Source: Kumtagia sp963839725
Lineage (GTDB): Bacteria > Pseudomonadota > Alphaproteobacteria > Rhizobiales > Rhizobiaceae
Direction of reading: 5' to 3'
Assembly: GCA_963839725.1 (NCBI GenBank)
Contig: CAWIWT010000035.1
Location: 248,001-312,000, forward strand
Length of the DNA stretch: 64,000 bases
The notes beneath the pieces are model-generated. The model searched no databases. It saw nothing but the letters and a program-made list of their open reading frames with translations, and was not told the origin of the DNA. Shown in pieces: positions 6,602-14,523 of the stretch (position 1 is its first letter; each line of letters starts with the position of its first letter). Both the position numbers and the translations under genes were made by a program.

Positions 6602-7768
6602 TCACACGAAAGGCTTGCCGACGTCGTATTTCCTCGGCACCAGCCGCTCGAAATAGGCGCGGCCGGTCGCGGAGATATCCGTGCCGCTGGCATCGAGGAA
6701 ATCGGCAGGCATGTGGCGCGTCTTGCCGGCAACGTTGATTAGCGGCACCCTGCGCAACACCGTCTTGCCGTTCTCGACCTGAAGCGCCACCGAGCCACCG
6801 CCCTCGCCCGCCACCTGCACGGCAAAGGCGCCGGCATCGAAGGCTTCCTTCTGGTCGACCTTGCTGATCGCGCCGACAAAGCCGCGCGGCATGTAGCCAA
6901 GCGCGTCGACGCGGGCCCGCTTGCCGGGCAGGCCCTCGCGCAAAGTGTGCTCTAACGCCATGCCGAGATCTCCGCCGGAGAGTTTCAGATTTCCATGCGC
7001 GTCGCGCTCCAGCCGGTCTTCCGGAACCAGCGTTTCCACCAGCGCGCGGCCGTCAGCGGTTGAAACGCCTTCCGACACAGCAACGATGCAGCGCTTGTAG
7101 CGGTCGAGCGTGCGCTTCACATCGTCGATGAACTGCTTTGCCGAAAAGGTGCGCTCCGGTACGTAGATGAGATGCGGGCCTGATCCCTCGTCGATGCGCC
7201 AGGCAGCGGAGGCGGCGGTGAGGAAGCCGGCGTGACGGCCCATGACGATCGCCACATAGATGCCGGGCAAGGCGCGGAAATCGAGGTCGGCCGTGAGGAA
7301 AGCGCCCGCCGTGTATTCCGCTGCCGAAATGAAGCCCGGCGTATGGTCGTTCTCCTCGAGATCGTTGTCGATGGTCTTTGGCGCATGCACGAAGGCCATG
7401 GAGCCTCCCGCCGCGTCCGTCAGGATCTGCTGGGTGCCCGACGTATCGTTGCCGCCGATGTAGATGAACGCCTCGGCGTCGACTTTCTTCAAGCCCTTCA
7501 GCACGACCTCGCAGTAGGCGGCGTCCGGCTTGTCGCGGGTCGAGCCGAGCGCGGCGCTTGGCGTGCCGGCGATGCGGAGCAGTTCAGCCTCCGGCGCCTC
7601 GGAGAGGTTCACATAGTCACCGTCGCGGATGCCGCGCACGCCGTGGCGCGCACCGAGCACTTTCGCACCCGGAAAGCGCTTGCGAACTTCAAGCGCCGCA
7701 CCCACCATGGTCTGGTTGATCACCGCCGTCGGGCCGCCGCCCTGTGCGATCACGAAAGTTCCGGCCAT
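6602..7768 (-). CDS. pfp: 6-phosphofructokinase, PPi-dependent type
   Basis: 388 residues with GGGAGGA upstream of the ATG. It opens with the nucleotide loop GGGPTAVINQTM. The phosphate-binding loop is GGNDTS rather than the GGDGS of ATP enzymes, and the catalytic motif is PKTIDNDL. The Lys before TIDND and the Asp after GGN are features of pyrophosphate-dependent enzymes, so PPi is the likely phosphoryl donor (fructose 6-phosphate to and from fructose 1,6-bisphosphate, reversible). The substrate motif MGRHAGFLT is intact. It is a single gene, possibly giving reversible glycolytic/gluconeogenic flux beside the Entner-Doudoroff pathway. Confidence 0.9.
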   Translation of the reverse strand: MAGTFVIAQGGGPTAVINQTMVGAALEVRKRFPGAKVLGARHGVRGIRDGDYVNLSEAPEAELLRIAGTPSAALGSTRDKPDAAYCEVVLKGLKKVDAEAFIYIGGNDTSGTQQILTDAAGGSMAFVHAPKTIDNDLEENDHTPGFISAAEYTAGAFLTADLDFRALPGIYVAIVMGRHAGFLTAASAAWRIDEGSGPHLIYVPERTFSAKQFIDDVKRTLDRYKRCIVAVSEGVSTADGRALVETLVPEDRLERDAHGNLKLSGGDLGMALEHTLREGLPGKRARVDALGYMPRGFVGAISKVDQKEAFDAGAFAVQVAGEGGGSVALQVENGKTVLRRVPLINVAGKTRHMPADFLDASGTDISATGRAYFERLVPRKYDVGKPFV

Positions 7769-7854
7769 CAGTTCCTCCCGGTCATAATTTCCGCCGAAGG
7801 TTTAGCGCAGTTTTCACTTAGCGCAACCGGAACAGATCGCGCGAACAAAGATTG

Positions 7855-7962
7855 CGCCTACCGCATCGGCCCGAAAATCGGAATCGATTTTCGGAAAGCA
7901 CGATGCGCATTTCAAAGAGATACAGCGTCCTTTGCGCCTCCGAAAGGACGCGCGGCGCTGTA
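7855..7962. repeat. Intergenic mosaic repeat, family 2, copy C
   Basis: About 108 bases, nearly identical to 38474-38576 in the same orientation. It comprises CCGCATCGGCCCGAAAATCG, a short variable middle, and a terminal palindrome starting TACAGCGTCC and ending CGCGGCGCTGTA. Copy D lacks a few bases in the middle (CGATAAGC instead of CGATTTTCGGAAAGC). It sits in the gap between carD and the phosphofructokinase start. Confidence 0.8.
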
Positions 7963-7981
7963 GCCTTGCAATGACGTCAAC

Positions 7982-8006
7982 AAAAAGCCCGGCGCACGGC
8001 CGGGCT
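7982..8006 (-). terminator. Rho-independent terminator of carD
   Basis: Eight-base GC stem AGCCCGGC (7986-7993) / GCCGGGCT (7999-8006) followed on the minus strand by a T run (7986-7982). It lies about 30 bases beyond the carD stop. Confidence 0.8.
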
Positions 8007-8034
8007 CTTCAAAACGTTATGCGGGAGAAGCGGC

Positions 8035-8613
8035 TTAGGCAGCCTCTTCCTGCTCGGCTTCCTCATTGTCGGCCTTGGCGCCGCGCTTCGGACCCTTTGC
8101 CAGATTGGCCTCGATCATGCGCACAGCTTCGGTTTCCGACACGCGGTTCACCGCAGCGATCTCGCGCGCCATCCGGTCGAGCGCCGCTTCATAGAGCTGA
8201 CGTTCGGAGTAGGACTGCTCCGGCTGGTTCTCGGCGCGGTAGAGGTCGCGCACGACTTCCGAAATCGAGATCAGGTCGCCGGAATTGATCTTCTGATCAT
8301 ATTCCTGTGCGCGGCGCGACCACATGGTGCGCTTCACACGGGCGCGGCCCTGCAACACTCTCAAGGCGCGTTCGACATAGTCGGTCTCCGACAGCTTGCG
8401 CATGCCGATCGACGTCGCCTTGGCGACCGGAACCTTTAGGCGCATCTTGTCCTTGGCAAAATCAATCACAAAGAGTTCGAGCTTGTGGCCGGCAACTTCC
8501 TGCTCGTCGATCGAAACGATCTGACCAACACCGTGTGCCGGGTAGACGATGAACTCCCCGCTCTTGAAACCGTGACGAACCGGGGACTTCTTCTGTGCCT
8601 GGATAGTTGCCAT
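8035..8613 (-). CDS. carD: CarD-family RNA polymerase-binding regulator
   Basis: 192 residues. The N-terminal CarD/CdnL RNA-polymerase-interaction domain is clear (FKSGEFIVYPAHGVGQIVSI, then LRLKVPVAKATSIGMRKLS-like). The C-terminal half is helical (QGRARVKRTMWSRRAQEYDQ, about residue 100 onward) and binds upstream promoter DNA in relatives. The last 20 residues are a charged Glu/Ala tail. CarD stabilises open promoter complexes, in alphaproteobacteria at rRNA and growth genes. It has its own terminator and a 350-base upstream gap, so it is probably monocistronic. Confidence 0.92.
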   Translation of the reverse strand: MATIQAQKKSPVRHGFKSGEFIVYPAHGVGQIVSIDEQEVAGHKLELFVIDFAKDKMRLKVPVAKATSIGMRKLSETDYVERALRVLQGRARVKRTMWSRRAQEYDQKINSGDLISISEVVRDLYRAENQPEQSYSERQLYEAALDRMAREIAAVNRVSETEAVRMIEANLAKGPKRGAKADNEEAEQEEAA

Positions 8614-8966
8614 TACGACCCTGAACTCCTGTTGCGCCGCCGGCGACGAGCCGACGTCTAGGGGATCGGCTTATCGCCGAACGAACACACAGCCCAAAAC
8701 CCTCCGGTAAGCCATTGGCCGTGGGCAAAGCCAAAACAGGCAAGCCCAGGTCCAAGTTGCCTTGGTCCGGAGTGACGTTTCACCTTTCAGTGATAGAGGC
8801 TCTTCGCCATCAAACGACGATAAATGTGCGGCATGTTTTTTTCGAATAGCACAAAAAACGGTGAGAATCAAGAATTTGCTGCGCAAGCGAGTGCGACGCG
8901 CCGCAATGCCGCACGGTTAGGTTAGGTTAACGACCCGTTTCGAAGCAAACTTCGTTTTTATCTCCG
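8614..8966. other. Intergenic gap upstream of carD
   Basis: No open frame with coding character was found on either strand. The end near 8614 should hold the carD promoter. A GTTAGGTTAGGTTAA triplet repeat occurs at about 8917-8931. A weak stem (CGAAGCAAACTTCG) at about 8940 could end fdxA transcription. Confidence 0.45.
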
Positions 8967-9305
8967 TCAGTCGCCTTCGCCCGGCTCGGCGGAAAAATAT
9001 TGCTCGAGCTTGTTCTTGAGGCCGTCAAATTCCTTGGCGTCCTCGGGTGGGTCCTTCTTCGCGGTAATATTCGGCCACTTGACCGCATACTCCGCATTCA
9101 GCTGCAGCCACTTGTCCAATCCACCTTCGGTATCAGGTTTGATTGCGTCAGCTGGGCATTCCGGCTCGCATACGCCACAATCGATGCACTCGTCGGGATG
9201 GATGACGAGCATGTTGTCGCCTTCATAGAAGCAGTCGACGGGACAAACCTCGATGCAGTCCATGTATTTACATTTGATGCAGTTGTCCGTGACAACATAG
9301 GTCAT
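8967..9305 (-). CDS. fdxA: Ferredoxin FdxA (two cluster-binding motifs, 7Fe type)
   Basis: 112 residues beginning MTYVVTDNCIKCKYMDCIEV. The first cysteine set (C9, C12, C17, then CP) and the second CIDCGVCEPECP give one [3Fe-4S] and one [4Fe-4S] site in this family. It is a cytosolic low-potential electron carrier. The C-terminal 50 residues (LQLNAEYAVKWPNITAKKDP) are typical for alphaproteobacterial FdxA. CGGAG lies before the ATG. It follows the S4-protein gene by 144 bases on the same strand, an arrangement common in rhizobia. Confidence 0.93.
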   Translation of the reverse strand: MTYVVTDNCIKCKYMDCIEVCPVDCFYEGDNMLVIHPDECIDCGVCEPECPADAIKPDTEGGLDKWLQLNAEYAVKWPNITAKKDPPEDAKEFDGLKNKLEQYFSAEPGEGD

Positions 9306-9449
9306 GGCGAAGCTCCGGCAGCATGCCGATTATCGGATGTTAGGCGTGACGTAATTACTTTGCCGCCGGCTGGCAAGGGTTGCCATTGCGCGCCAATGCC
9401 GCATGGAGGAATGGCTTTGCACTGCGGCGCCTGTGGCGGACGGATTTTC

Positions 9450-9827
9450 TCAGCTGTCGTGCAGCCGGTCGGTTTGCCGGCGTTCCTTCTTGGTTGGACG
9501 TCCGCTGCCCAGCTCGCGCACTGCCGGCATCGCGTCCGGAAGCGCCTTGTCGACGGAAGCCGGAGGCGACAAATCCTCGTAAAGCAGGCGCGCTTCCTCC
9601 GCCGGACCGCGCCGAGTGCCGGGGCCAAGCACACGATAGACGAGGATGCGCCGTTCGAGCGTGATGGTCAGCGTATCGCCTGTCTTGACCATGGCGGACG
9701 CCTGATCGGTCTTTTCGCCATTGATGCGGACACGGCCCGCTTGCGCCAGCTTCGCCGCCAGCGACCGGGACTTGAGAGCGCGCGAGAAGAACAGCCACTT
9801 GTCGATGCGCTGCCTTCCCTCGGTCAT
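9450..9827 (-). CDS. S4-domain RNA-binding protein (Hsp15-like)
   Basis: 125 residues. Residues 6-60 are an S4 domain (RIDKWLFFSRALKSRSLAAK, then AGRVRINGE), as in Hsp15, which binds stalled 50S subunits with nascent chain in E. coli. The C-terminus is basic (RPTKKERRQTDR). The start is one base beyond the stop of the helicase gene (TAG G ATG), so both are co-transcribed and probably translationally coupled. Direct coupling of an RNA helicase with an S4 protein suggests shared work on structured RNA; substrate unknown. Confidence 0.87.
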   Translation of the reverse strand: MTEGRQRIDKWLFFSRALKSRSLAAKLAQAGRVRINGEKTDQASAMVKTGDTLTITLERRILVYRVLGPGTRRGPAEEARLLYEDLSPPASVDKALPDAMPAVRELGSGRPTKKERRQTDRLHDS

Positions 9828-9828
9828 C

Positions 9829-12800
9829 CTATTTCTTCAGCTGATCCCGCAGCGCGGCGAGCTTGGCGAAGGGCGAGTCCGGATCGAACCGCACGGGACG
9901 CTCCTCGCGCGGCTTGGTCTGGAATGCCGGCTTGCCACCATCCTTGTGGCGATCGCCGCGATCCTGGCGGTTGCCATTCTCGCCAGTGGGCCGGTTGCCG
10001 TCGGGCTTGCCCTTATAGCGGCTGCGATCGAATTTCGGCTTACCGTGACGCTGCTGGTCGGCGCCTTGCTCGGGAGCGCCTTCAGGACGGTCGCGACGCG
10101 GGCCGCGCGCATCGCGCTGTCCATCCTGGCGTTGGCCGTCCTGGCGCTGCCCATCCTGCCGCTGTTGAGCGCCGCGCTGATTACGGTTGCGGTCGCCATG
10201 GCGATGCTTCGGGCGCTGTTCGAAACGGCCCGGACGCCAAAGCAGGATCGGCTTCGGTTCTTCGGCCGGCGTCGCAGCTTCGGCGACGGCAACAGGCGCG
10301 GCTTCGCCTGCCGTCACGGCCTCGGGGCCAGGTTCCGGCTGTGCCGGCTCGCCAGCGCTGTCTTCCGCCGCGACGTCCGCGGCATCGGCGGATTCGGCAA
10401 CCGCCTCGGCGGGCGCAGCGGCAGGCTCGGCCTCAATGACTGGTTCAGCTGCTTCGATAGCTTCGCCGTGCGAGCTGTCATGCTCTTCCTGTACCGTCTC
10501 TGCGTCAGTCGCCTCTTCAACATTCCCAGCCGGTGCAGGCTCGATTGTCTCAGAAATGACTTCCTCACCCGAGGCCTCTTCGGCCATCACCGCTTCGGCA
10601 CCATTCTCGGACGCGGTGGCCTCCGCTGCTGCGGCTTCCGCAGCCGCCTGCGCGGCCGCCCTGTCGGCGGCAGCCTTGGCAACGGCTTCGCGGGCCGCGA
10701 CATCCAGCGCCTCGAGCCGGTTCTTCACATCTGTGGCAGGTTTTGCTTCGGCACGGTAGCCGAGGCCCTTGAGGATCTCCTCGATGTCCTCGCCGGTGGC
10801 ACCGAGGATCGACATCATTGACGGCGTCACGAGGAATGCGCTGCCGTCGTAGCCACCATCAGGCCGCAGGCCCGTTCCGGGTCTCCACGACAGTGCGGGA
10901 CGGATCAGATCCGCGAGGCGCTCCAGAATATCGACACGCACGGCACGCCGGCCAAGGATGCGGAACCCGGCAAGGCCATAGAAGGCGCGGTCGAAAACTT
11001 CATTCACCAGCACGGAGGTGCGTCCTGCCGCCAGCATATGGACGATGTCGCCAAAACCCGGCTTGTCCTTGCCATCGTTCTTCAACGCCCACAGCAGCGT
11101 TACGATGCTGGCTGGCGCGGGTTTGACCAGCGCCGGCACGAAAATGTGATAGGCGCCGAACCGCACGCCGAGGCGGCGCAATGCGGCGCGGCCTTCCTGG
11201 TCGAGCGACTTCACCTCGTCGGCGATGTCGCGGCGGTTGATCAGTCCGAAATTCTCGACCAGCCGGAAGGCGATGCCGCGTGCAATGCCGCTCAGATGCT
11301 CGGCCTGCCGCAGGTCGATCAGCGGCTTCAGCACAGTCTCAATCTGGAAATTGACGAAGCGCTCGGCGCGCGCCATTACCTTGTCGCGGGCCAGGCCGGT
11401 CAGTTGCTCGTCAGCGAGCAGGATGACGCGCGGCTTCAGCGCATCCTCGGTCGCCGTCAGCGTCCCAATCGGCGCGCCGATCCAGCGCAGGATGCCGTCG
11501 GAGGCCAGCGCGATGTCGTGATTGCCGGAATTGGAGAAGCGCTCGGCGCGCGCCTCGAACTCGGCGGCAAGCCCCTTCTGGGCGGCGGCGCGGATAGCCT
11601 TGCCGTCCTCTCCGGCCGCGGCCTGGTCGGCGGTGAAACGGAAGCCCTGCAGGGCTCCGACATGGTGGCCCTCCACGATGACTATCCCGGACGGGTCGAT
11701 TTCGGCATCAAGCATCGTATTTTCTCTTAGGCGCCGCATAAGCACGGATGTCCTGCGGTCTACAAACCGTTTCGTCAACCGCTCATGCAGCGCATCGGAC
11801 AATCTGTCTTCGATCTCGCGCGTTTTTTCTTGCCAATGAAGCGGATCGGCCAGCCAGCCGGGCCGGTTCGACACATAAGTCCAGGTCCGGATCTGGGCGA
11901 TGCGGTTGGACAGCGTGTCGATGTCGCCATCGGTGGAATCGGCCCGGCGCACCTGTTCGGCCATGTAGGCTTCGTCGACATGGCCGCGCTTGGCGAGGTC
12001 CGTATAGAGCGATGCGACGAGTTCGGAATGCTGCGCCGGCGCGATACGACGGTAGTCCGGCAGCGAGCAGACGTCCCATAGCAGCCGCACGCGTTCGCGG
12101 CCCGTGGCGAGATGCTTGATGTCGGGGTCGCGTGCGAGTTGTTCCAGCGCCTGCACATCGACTGCCGGCAGCGCCCGCGTCAGCCCTTCGACCGGCGCCG
12201 GCGTCTCGATGGAATGCCTCAGCGAGTCCAGGCTGGTGAAGTCGAACTGCACGCTGCGCCATTGCAGCACCTTCACCGCTTCGAAATCGTGCGCTTCGAT
12301 CCTTTCGACCAATACATCGTCCAGTGGATCGACCTGGCCGGTGACGCCGAACGTGCCGTCGCGCAAATGCCGGCCGGCGCGTCCGGCGATCTGACCAAGT
12401 TCGGCGGCGGTCAGCGCCCGGTACTGAAACCCGTCGAATTTCTTGTTCTGGGCGAAGGCAACATGATCGGCATCGAGGTTGAGGCCCATGCCGATGGCGT
12501 CCGTGGCAACGAGATAGTCCACATCGCCGGACTGATAGAGCGCGACCTGCGAATTGCGGGTACGGGGGCTGAGCGCACCGAGCACCACGGCTGCGCCGCC
12601 GCGCTGTCGGCGGATCAGCTCCGCGATGGCGTAGACCTCGTCTGCCGAGAAGGCGACGATCGCCGAGCGGTGCGGAAGGCGGGTCAGTTTCTTCGACCCG
12701 GCATAGGCAAGATGCGAGAGGCGCGGCCGGGTTACCACCGAAATGCCACGCAGCAGCCGCTCCAGAATGCCCCGCATCGTTGCAGCGCCCAGCAGCAACG

Positions 12801-13194
12801 TCTCCTGGCGCCCTCGCAGATGCAGGATTCGGTCGGTGAAGATGTGGCCGCGCTCGAGATCGTTCGCCAGCTGGATTTCGTCGATGGCGACGAAAGCCGC
12901 GTCCGTCTGGCGCGGCATCGCCTCGACCGTGCACACCGAATAGCGTGCCCCAGCGGGCACGATCTTTTCCTCGCCGGTGACGAGCGCCACCTTGGACGCA
13001 CCTACCTTCTCGCAGACGCGCGCATAGACCTCGCGCGCTAGCAACCGCAGCGGCAGGCCGATGACACCGCTCTCATGCGCCACCATGCGCTCGATCGCGA
13101 GATGCGTCTTTCCGGTGTTGGTGGGCCCAAGCACAGCCGTCACATCGCGCCCAGAGAGAATGAGCGGATCGATCTTGGTCTGGTGAAGGTTCAT
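9829..13194 (-). CDS. Suv3-like SF2 RNA helicase with long low-complexity tail
   Basis: 1121 residues from the ATG at 13194; a TTG at 13242 would add 16 residues. Walker A GPTNTGKT (about residue 22), DEIQ box (FVAIDEIQLA) and motif VI (LGQIAGRAGRHLRDG) define the Suv3 branch, related to mitochondrial degradosome helicases. Residues about 1-800 are conserved. The rest is an Ala/Glu-rich segment (AAEAAAAEATASENGAEAV), then an Arg/Gln/Gly tail with three QRQDG repeats, and ends with a short conserved motif (VRFDPDSPFAKLAALRDQLK). The tail is probably disordered and RNA-binding. Coupled to the S4 gene. Confidence 0.88.
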   Translation of the reverse strand: MNLHQTKIDPLILSGRDVTAVLGPTNTGKTHLAIERMVAHESGVIGLPLRLLAREVYARVCEKVGASKVALVTGEEKIVPAGARYSVCTVEAMPRQTDAAFVAIDEIQLANDLERGHIFTDRILHLRGRQETLLLGAATMRGILERLLRGISVVTRPRLSHLAYAGSKKLTRLPHRSAIVAFSADEVYAIAELIRRQRGGAAVVLGALSPRTRNSQVALYQSGDVDYLVATDAIGMGLNLDADHVAFAQNKKFDGFQYRALTAAELGQIAGRAGRHLRDGTFGVTGQVDPLDDVLVERIEAHDFEAVKVLQWRSVQFDFTSLDSLRHSIETPAPVEGLTRALPAVDVQALEQLARDPDIKHLATGRERVRLLWDVCSLPDYRRIAPAQHSELVASLYTDLAKRGHVDEAYMAEQVRRADSTDGDIDTLSNRIAQIRTWTYVSNRPGWLADPLHWQEKTREIEDRLSDALHERLTKRFVDRRTSVLMRRLRENTMLDAEIDPSGIVIVEGHHVGALQGFRFTADQAAAGEDGKAIRAAAQKGLAAEFEARAERFSNSGNHDIALASDGILRWIGAPIGTLTATEDALKPRVILLADEQLTGLARDKVMARAERFVNFQIETVLKPLIDLRQAEHLSGIARGIAFRLVENFGLINRRDIADEVKSLDQEGRAALRRLGVRFGAYHIFVPALVKPAPASIVTLLWALKNDGKDKPGFGDIVHMLAAGRTSVLVNEVFDRAFYGLAGFRILGRRAVRVDILERLADLIRPALSWRPGTGLRPDGGYDGSAFLVTPSMMSILGATGEDIEEILKGLGYRAEAKPATDVKNRLEALDVAAREAVAKAAADRAAAQAAAEAAAAEATASENGAEAVMAEEASGEEVISETIEPAPAGNVEEATDAETVQEEHDSSHGEAIEAAEPVIEAEPAAAPAEAVAESADAADVAAEDSAGEPAQPEPGPEAVTAGEAAPVAVAEAATPAEEPKPILLWRPGRFEQRPKHRHGDRNRNQRGAQQRQDGQRQDGQRQDGQRDARGPRRDRPEGAPEQGADQQRHGKPKFDRSRYKGKPDGNRPTGENGNRQDRGDRHKDGGKPAFQTKPREERPVRFDPDSPFAKLAALRDQLKK

Positions 13195-13586
13195 CGGATC
13201 GAAATGCGGTCTTTCGGCAAGCCAAGGATGCGCGGGTGGCAAGCTCGTCCGTGTCGCGGGCTGCCGGGCAACCCACAGATAGGGACTTCGGCAAAAAAAC
13301 GGAAGCAGAATGTTCCGCAGGGGGTGATTCGAGGATGAATAAGCGGAACGAGTTTGGAACGAAACGGCGACGAATCGCTGACTCAGGCTGATTCAGGGTT
13401 TGTTCCCCTGAGGCCGTGATTCAAGAAAACAATCTATCCTGCTGATCCGGAATCTGAATTTGACTCCACGCTCGATCTGCGCGTGCCGCCACCAGTCAAC
13501 TCTATGCAGGTCCTTGAAAGACCGCTGTTTTTTGGCTCTAAGCCACAGTAAAATGTGAGTCGCCTATAAGAGAGGTATTATCAGTC
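13195..13586. other. Intergenic region between the helicase and aqpZ
   Basis: The two genes are divergent, so both promoters should lie here. No open frame of note, no repeat and no RNA gene recognised. A short A-run (CAAAAAAACGG) occurs at about 13292. Confidence 0.4.
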
Positions 13587-14275
13587 ATGTCGAAACGTCT
13601 GTTCGCCGAGTTCCTCGGCACGTTCTGGCTTGTATTCGGTGGTGCGGTAGTGCCGTGCTTGCCGCCGCATTTCCAGAGCTCGGCATCGGGTTTCTTGGTG
13701 TCGCCTTGGCCTTCGGCCTCACCGTCCTGACCATGGCTTATACCGTCGGCGGAATTTCCGGTGGCCACTTCAACCCCGCCGTTTCGATCGGCCTGTTCAC
13801 CGCTGGCAAGTTCGACGGCAAGGACCTGCTCCCCTACATCGTCGCCCAAGTCGTCGGCGCAATCGTTGCATCGGCCGTGCTTTACCTTGTTTTCAGCGGC
13901 AAGGCGGATTTCGCCGGCATTGGCAGCTTCGCCACCAACGGCTACGGCGACGCTTCGCCGGGTAAATATGGCCTGAGCTCGGCGCTGATCATCGAAGCCC
14001 TGCTGACCTTCATATTCCTGATGATCATCCTTGGCTCTACCCATGGACGCGTACCGGTTGGCTTTGCGCCGATCGCCATCGGCCTGGCGTTGACGCTGAT
14101 CCATCTGATCTCGATCCCGGTGACCAACACCTCGGTCAACCCGGCCCGTTCAACGGGCCCGGCGTTGTTTGTCGGCGGCGCGGCCCTTCAGCAGCTCTGG
14201 CTATTCTGGGTGGCTCCGATCGTCGGCGCGGCGATCGCCGGTATCGCCCACCGGTCGATGTTTGAAAACGACTAA
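13587..14275 (+). pseudogene. aqpZ: Aquaporin Z, broken by a one-base deletion near the N-terminus
   Basis: ATG at 13587 gives MSKRLFAEFLGTFWLVFGG, the first aquaporin helix. The conserved next part (GSAVLAAAFPELGIGFLGVA) is one frame away, and the rest follows there to TAA at 14275. Restoring one T near 13643 yields FGGCGSAVLAA. The span of 689 bases is one short of 230 codons. Both NPA boxes are intact (GHFNPAVS, TSVNPARS), and six membrane segments are visible across both frames. A GTG at 13655 could start a truncated protein lacking helix 1, probably not functional. The one-base change could be real or a sequencing error. It would be a water channel of the inner membrane. Confidence 0.9.
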
Positions 14276-14276
14276 T

Positions 14277-14423
14277 GCATGTCGCCCAAAAGTGCGCAGC
14301 GGTTTTGGGATAACGACATGCATCAAATCAAACTTAAAGCACGTCGACTGAACCCGCTTCGATGCGACGTGCTTTAGGAGTGTTTCCAGGAAAAGTGCGT
14401 AGCGGTTTTCCGATCGGAAACAC
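14277..14423. repeat. Mosaic palindromic repeat, family 1, copy A
   Basis: Three modules. 14277-14321 starts GCATGTCGCCCAAAAGTGCG and matches, inverted, 57515-57559. 14335-14376 is an inverted repeat with 12-bp arms (TAAAGCACGTCG). About 14379-14423 is a variant of the first module (AAAAGTGCGTAGCGGTTTTC within GTGTTTCC / GGAAACAC arms). This layout is typical of rhizobial intergenic mosaic elements. It begins two bases after the aqpZ stop. Confidence 0.78.
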
Positions 14424-14488
14424 GACAAAACAAGGATTCGGAGCGGGTGAACCCGCTCTGATCGTCTCAGTCGGCGGACCCGAGCACG

Positions 14489-14517
14489 AAAACGGCGCCC
14501 TCGCGGCGCCGTTTTTG
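14489..14517 (+). terminator. Rho-independent terminator, probably bidirectional
   Basis: An 11-bp stem AAAACGGCGCC (14489-14499) / GGCGCCGTTTT (14505-14515), with a T-rich end on the plus strand and T's on the minus side too. It lies between converging aqpZ and the antiporter gene and can serve both. Confidence 0.75.
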
Positions 14518-14523
14518 TTGTGC

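Noticed and set aside
9000..10439. 479-codon plus-strand ORF opposite fdxA, S4 and the helicase tail
   Set aside because: Antisense to three well-supported genes; the translation is Arg/Ala/Gly-rich without motifs.
13538..14104. 188-codon minus-strand ORF over aqpZ
   Set aside because: aqpZ carries both NPA motifs on the other strand; this frame is a shadow of it.
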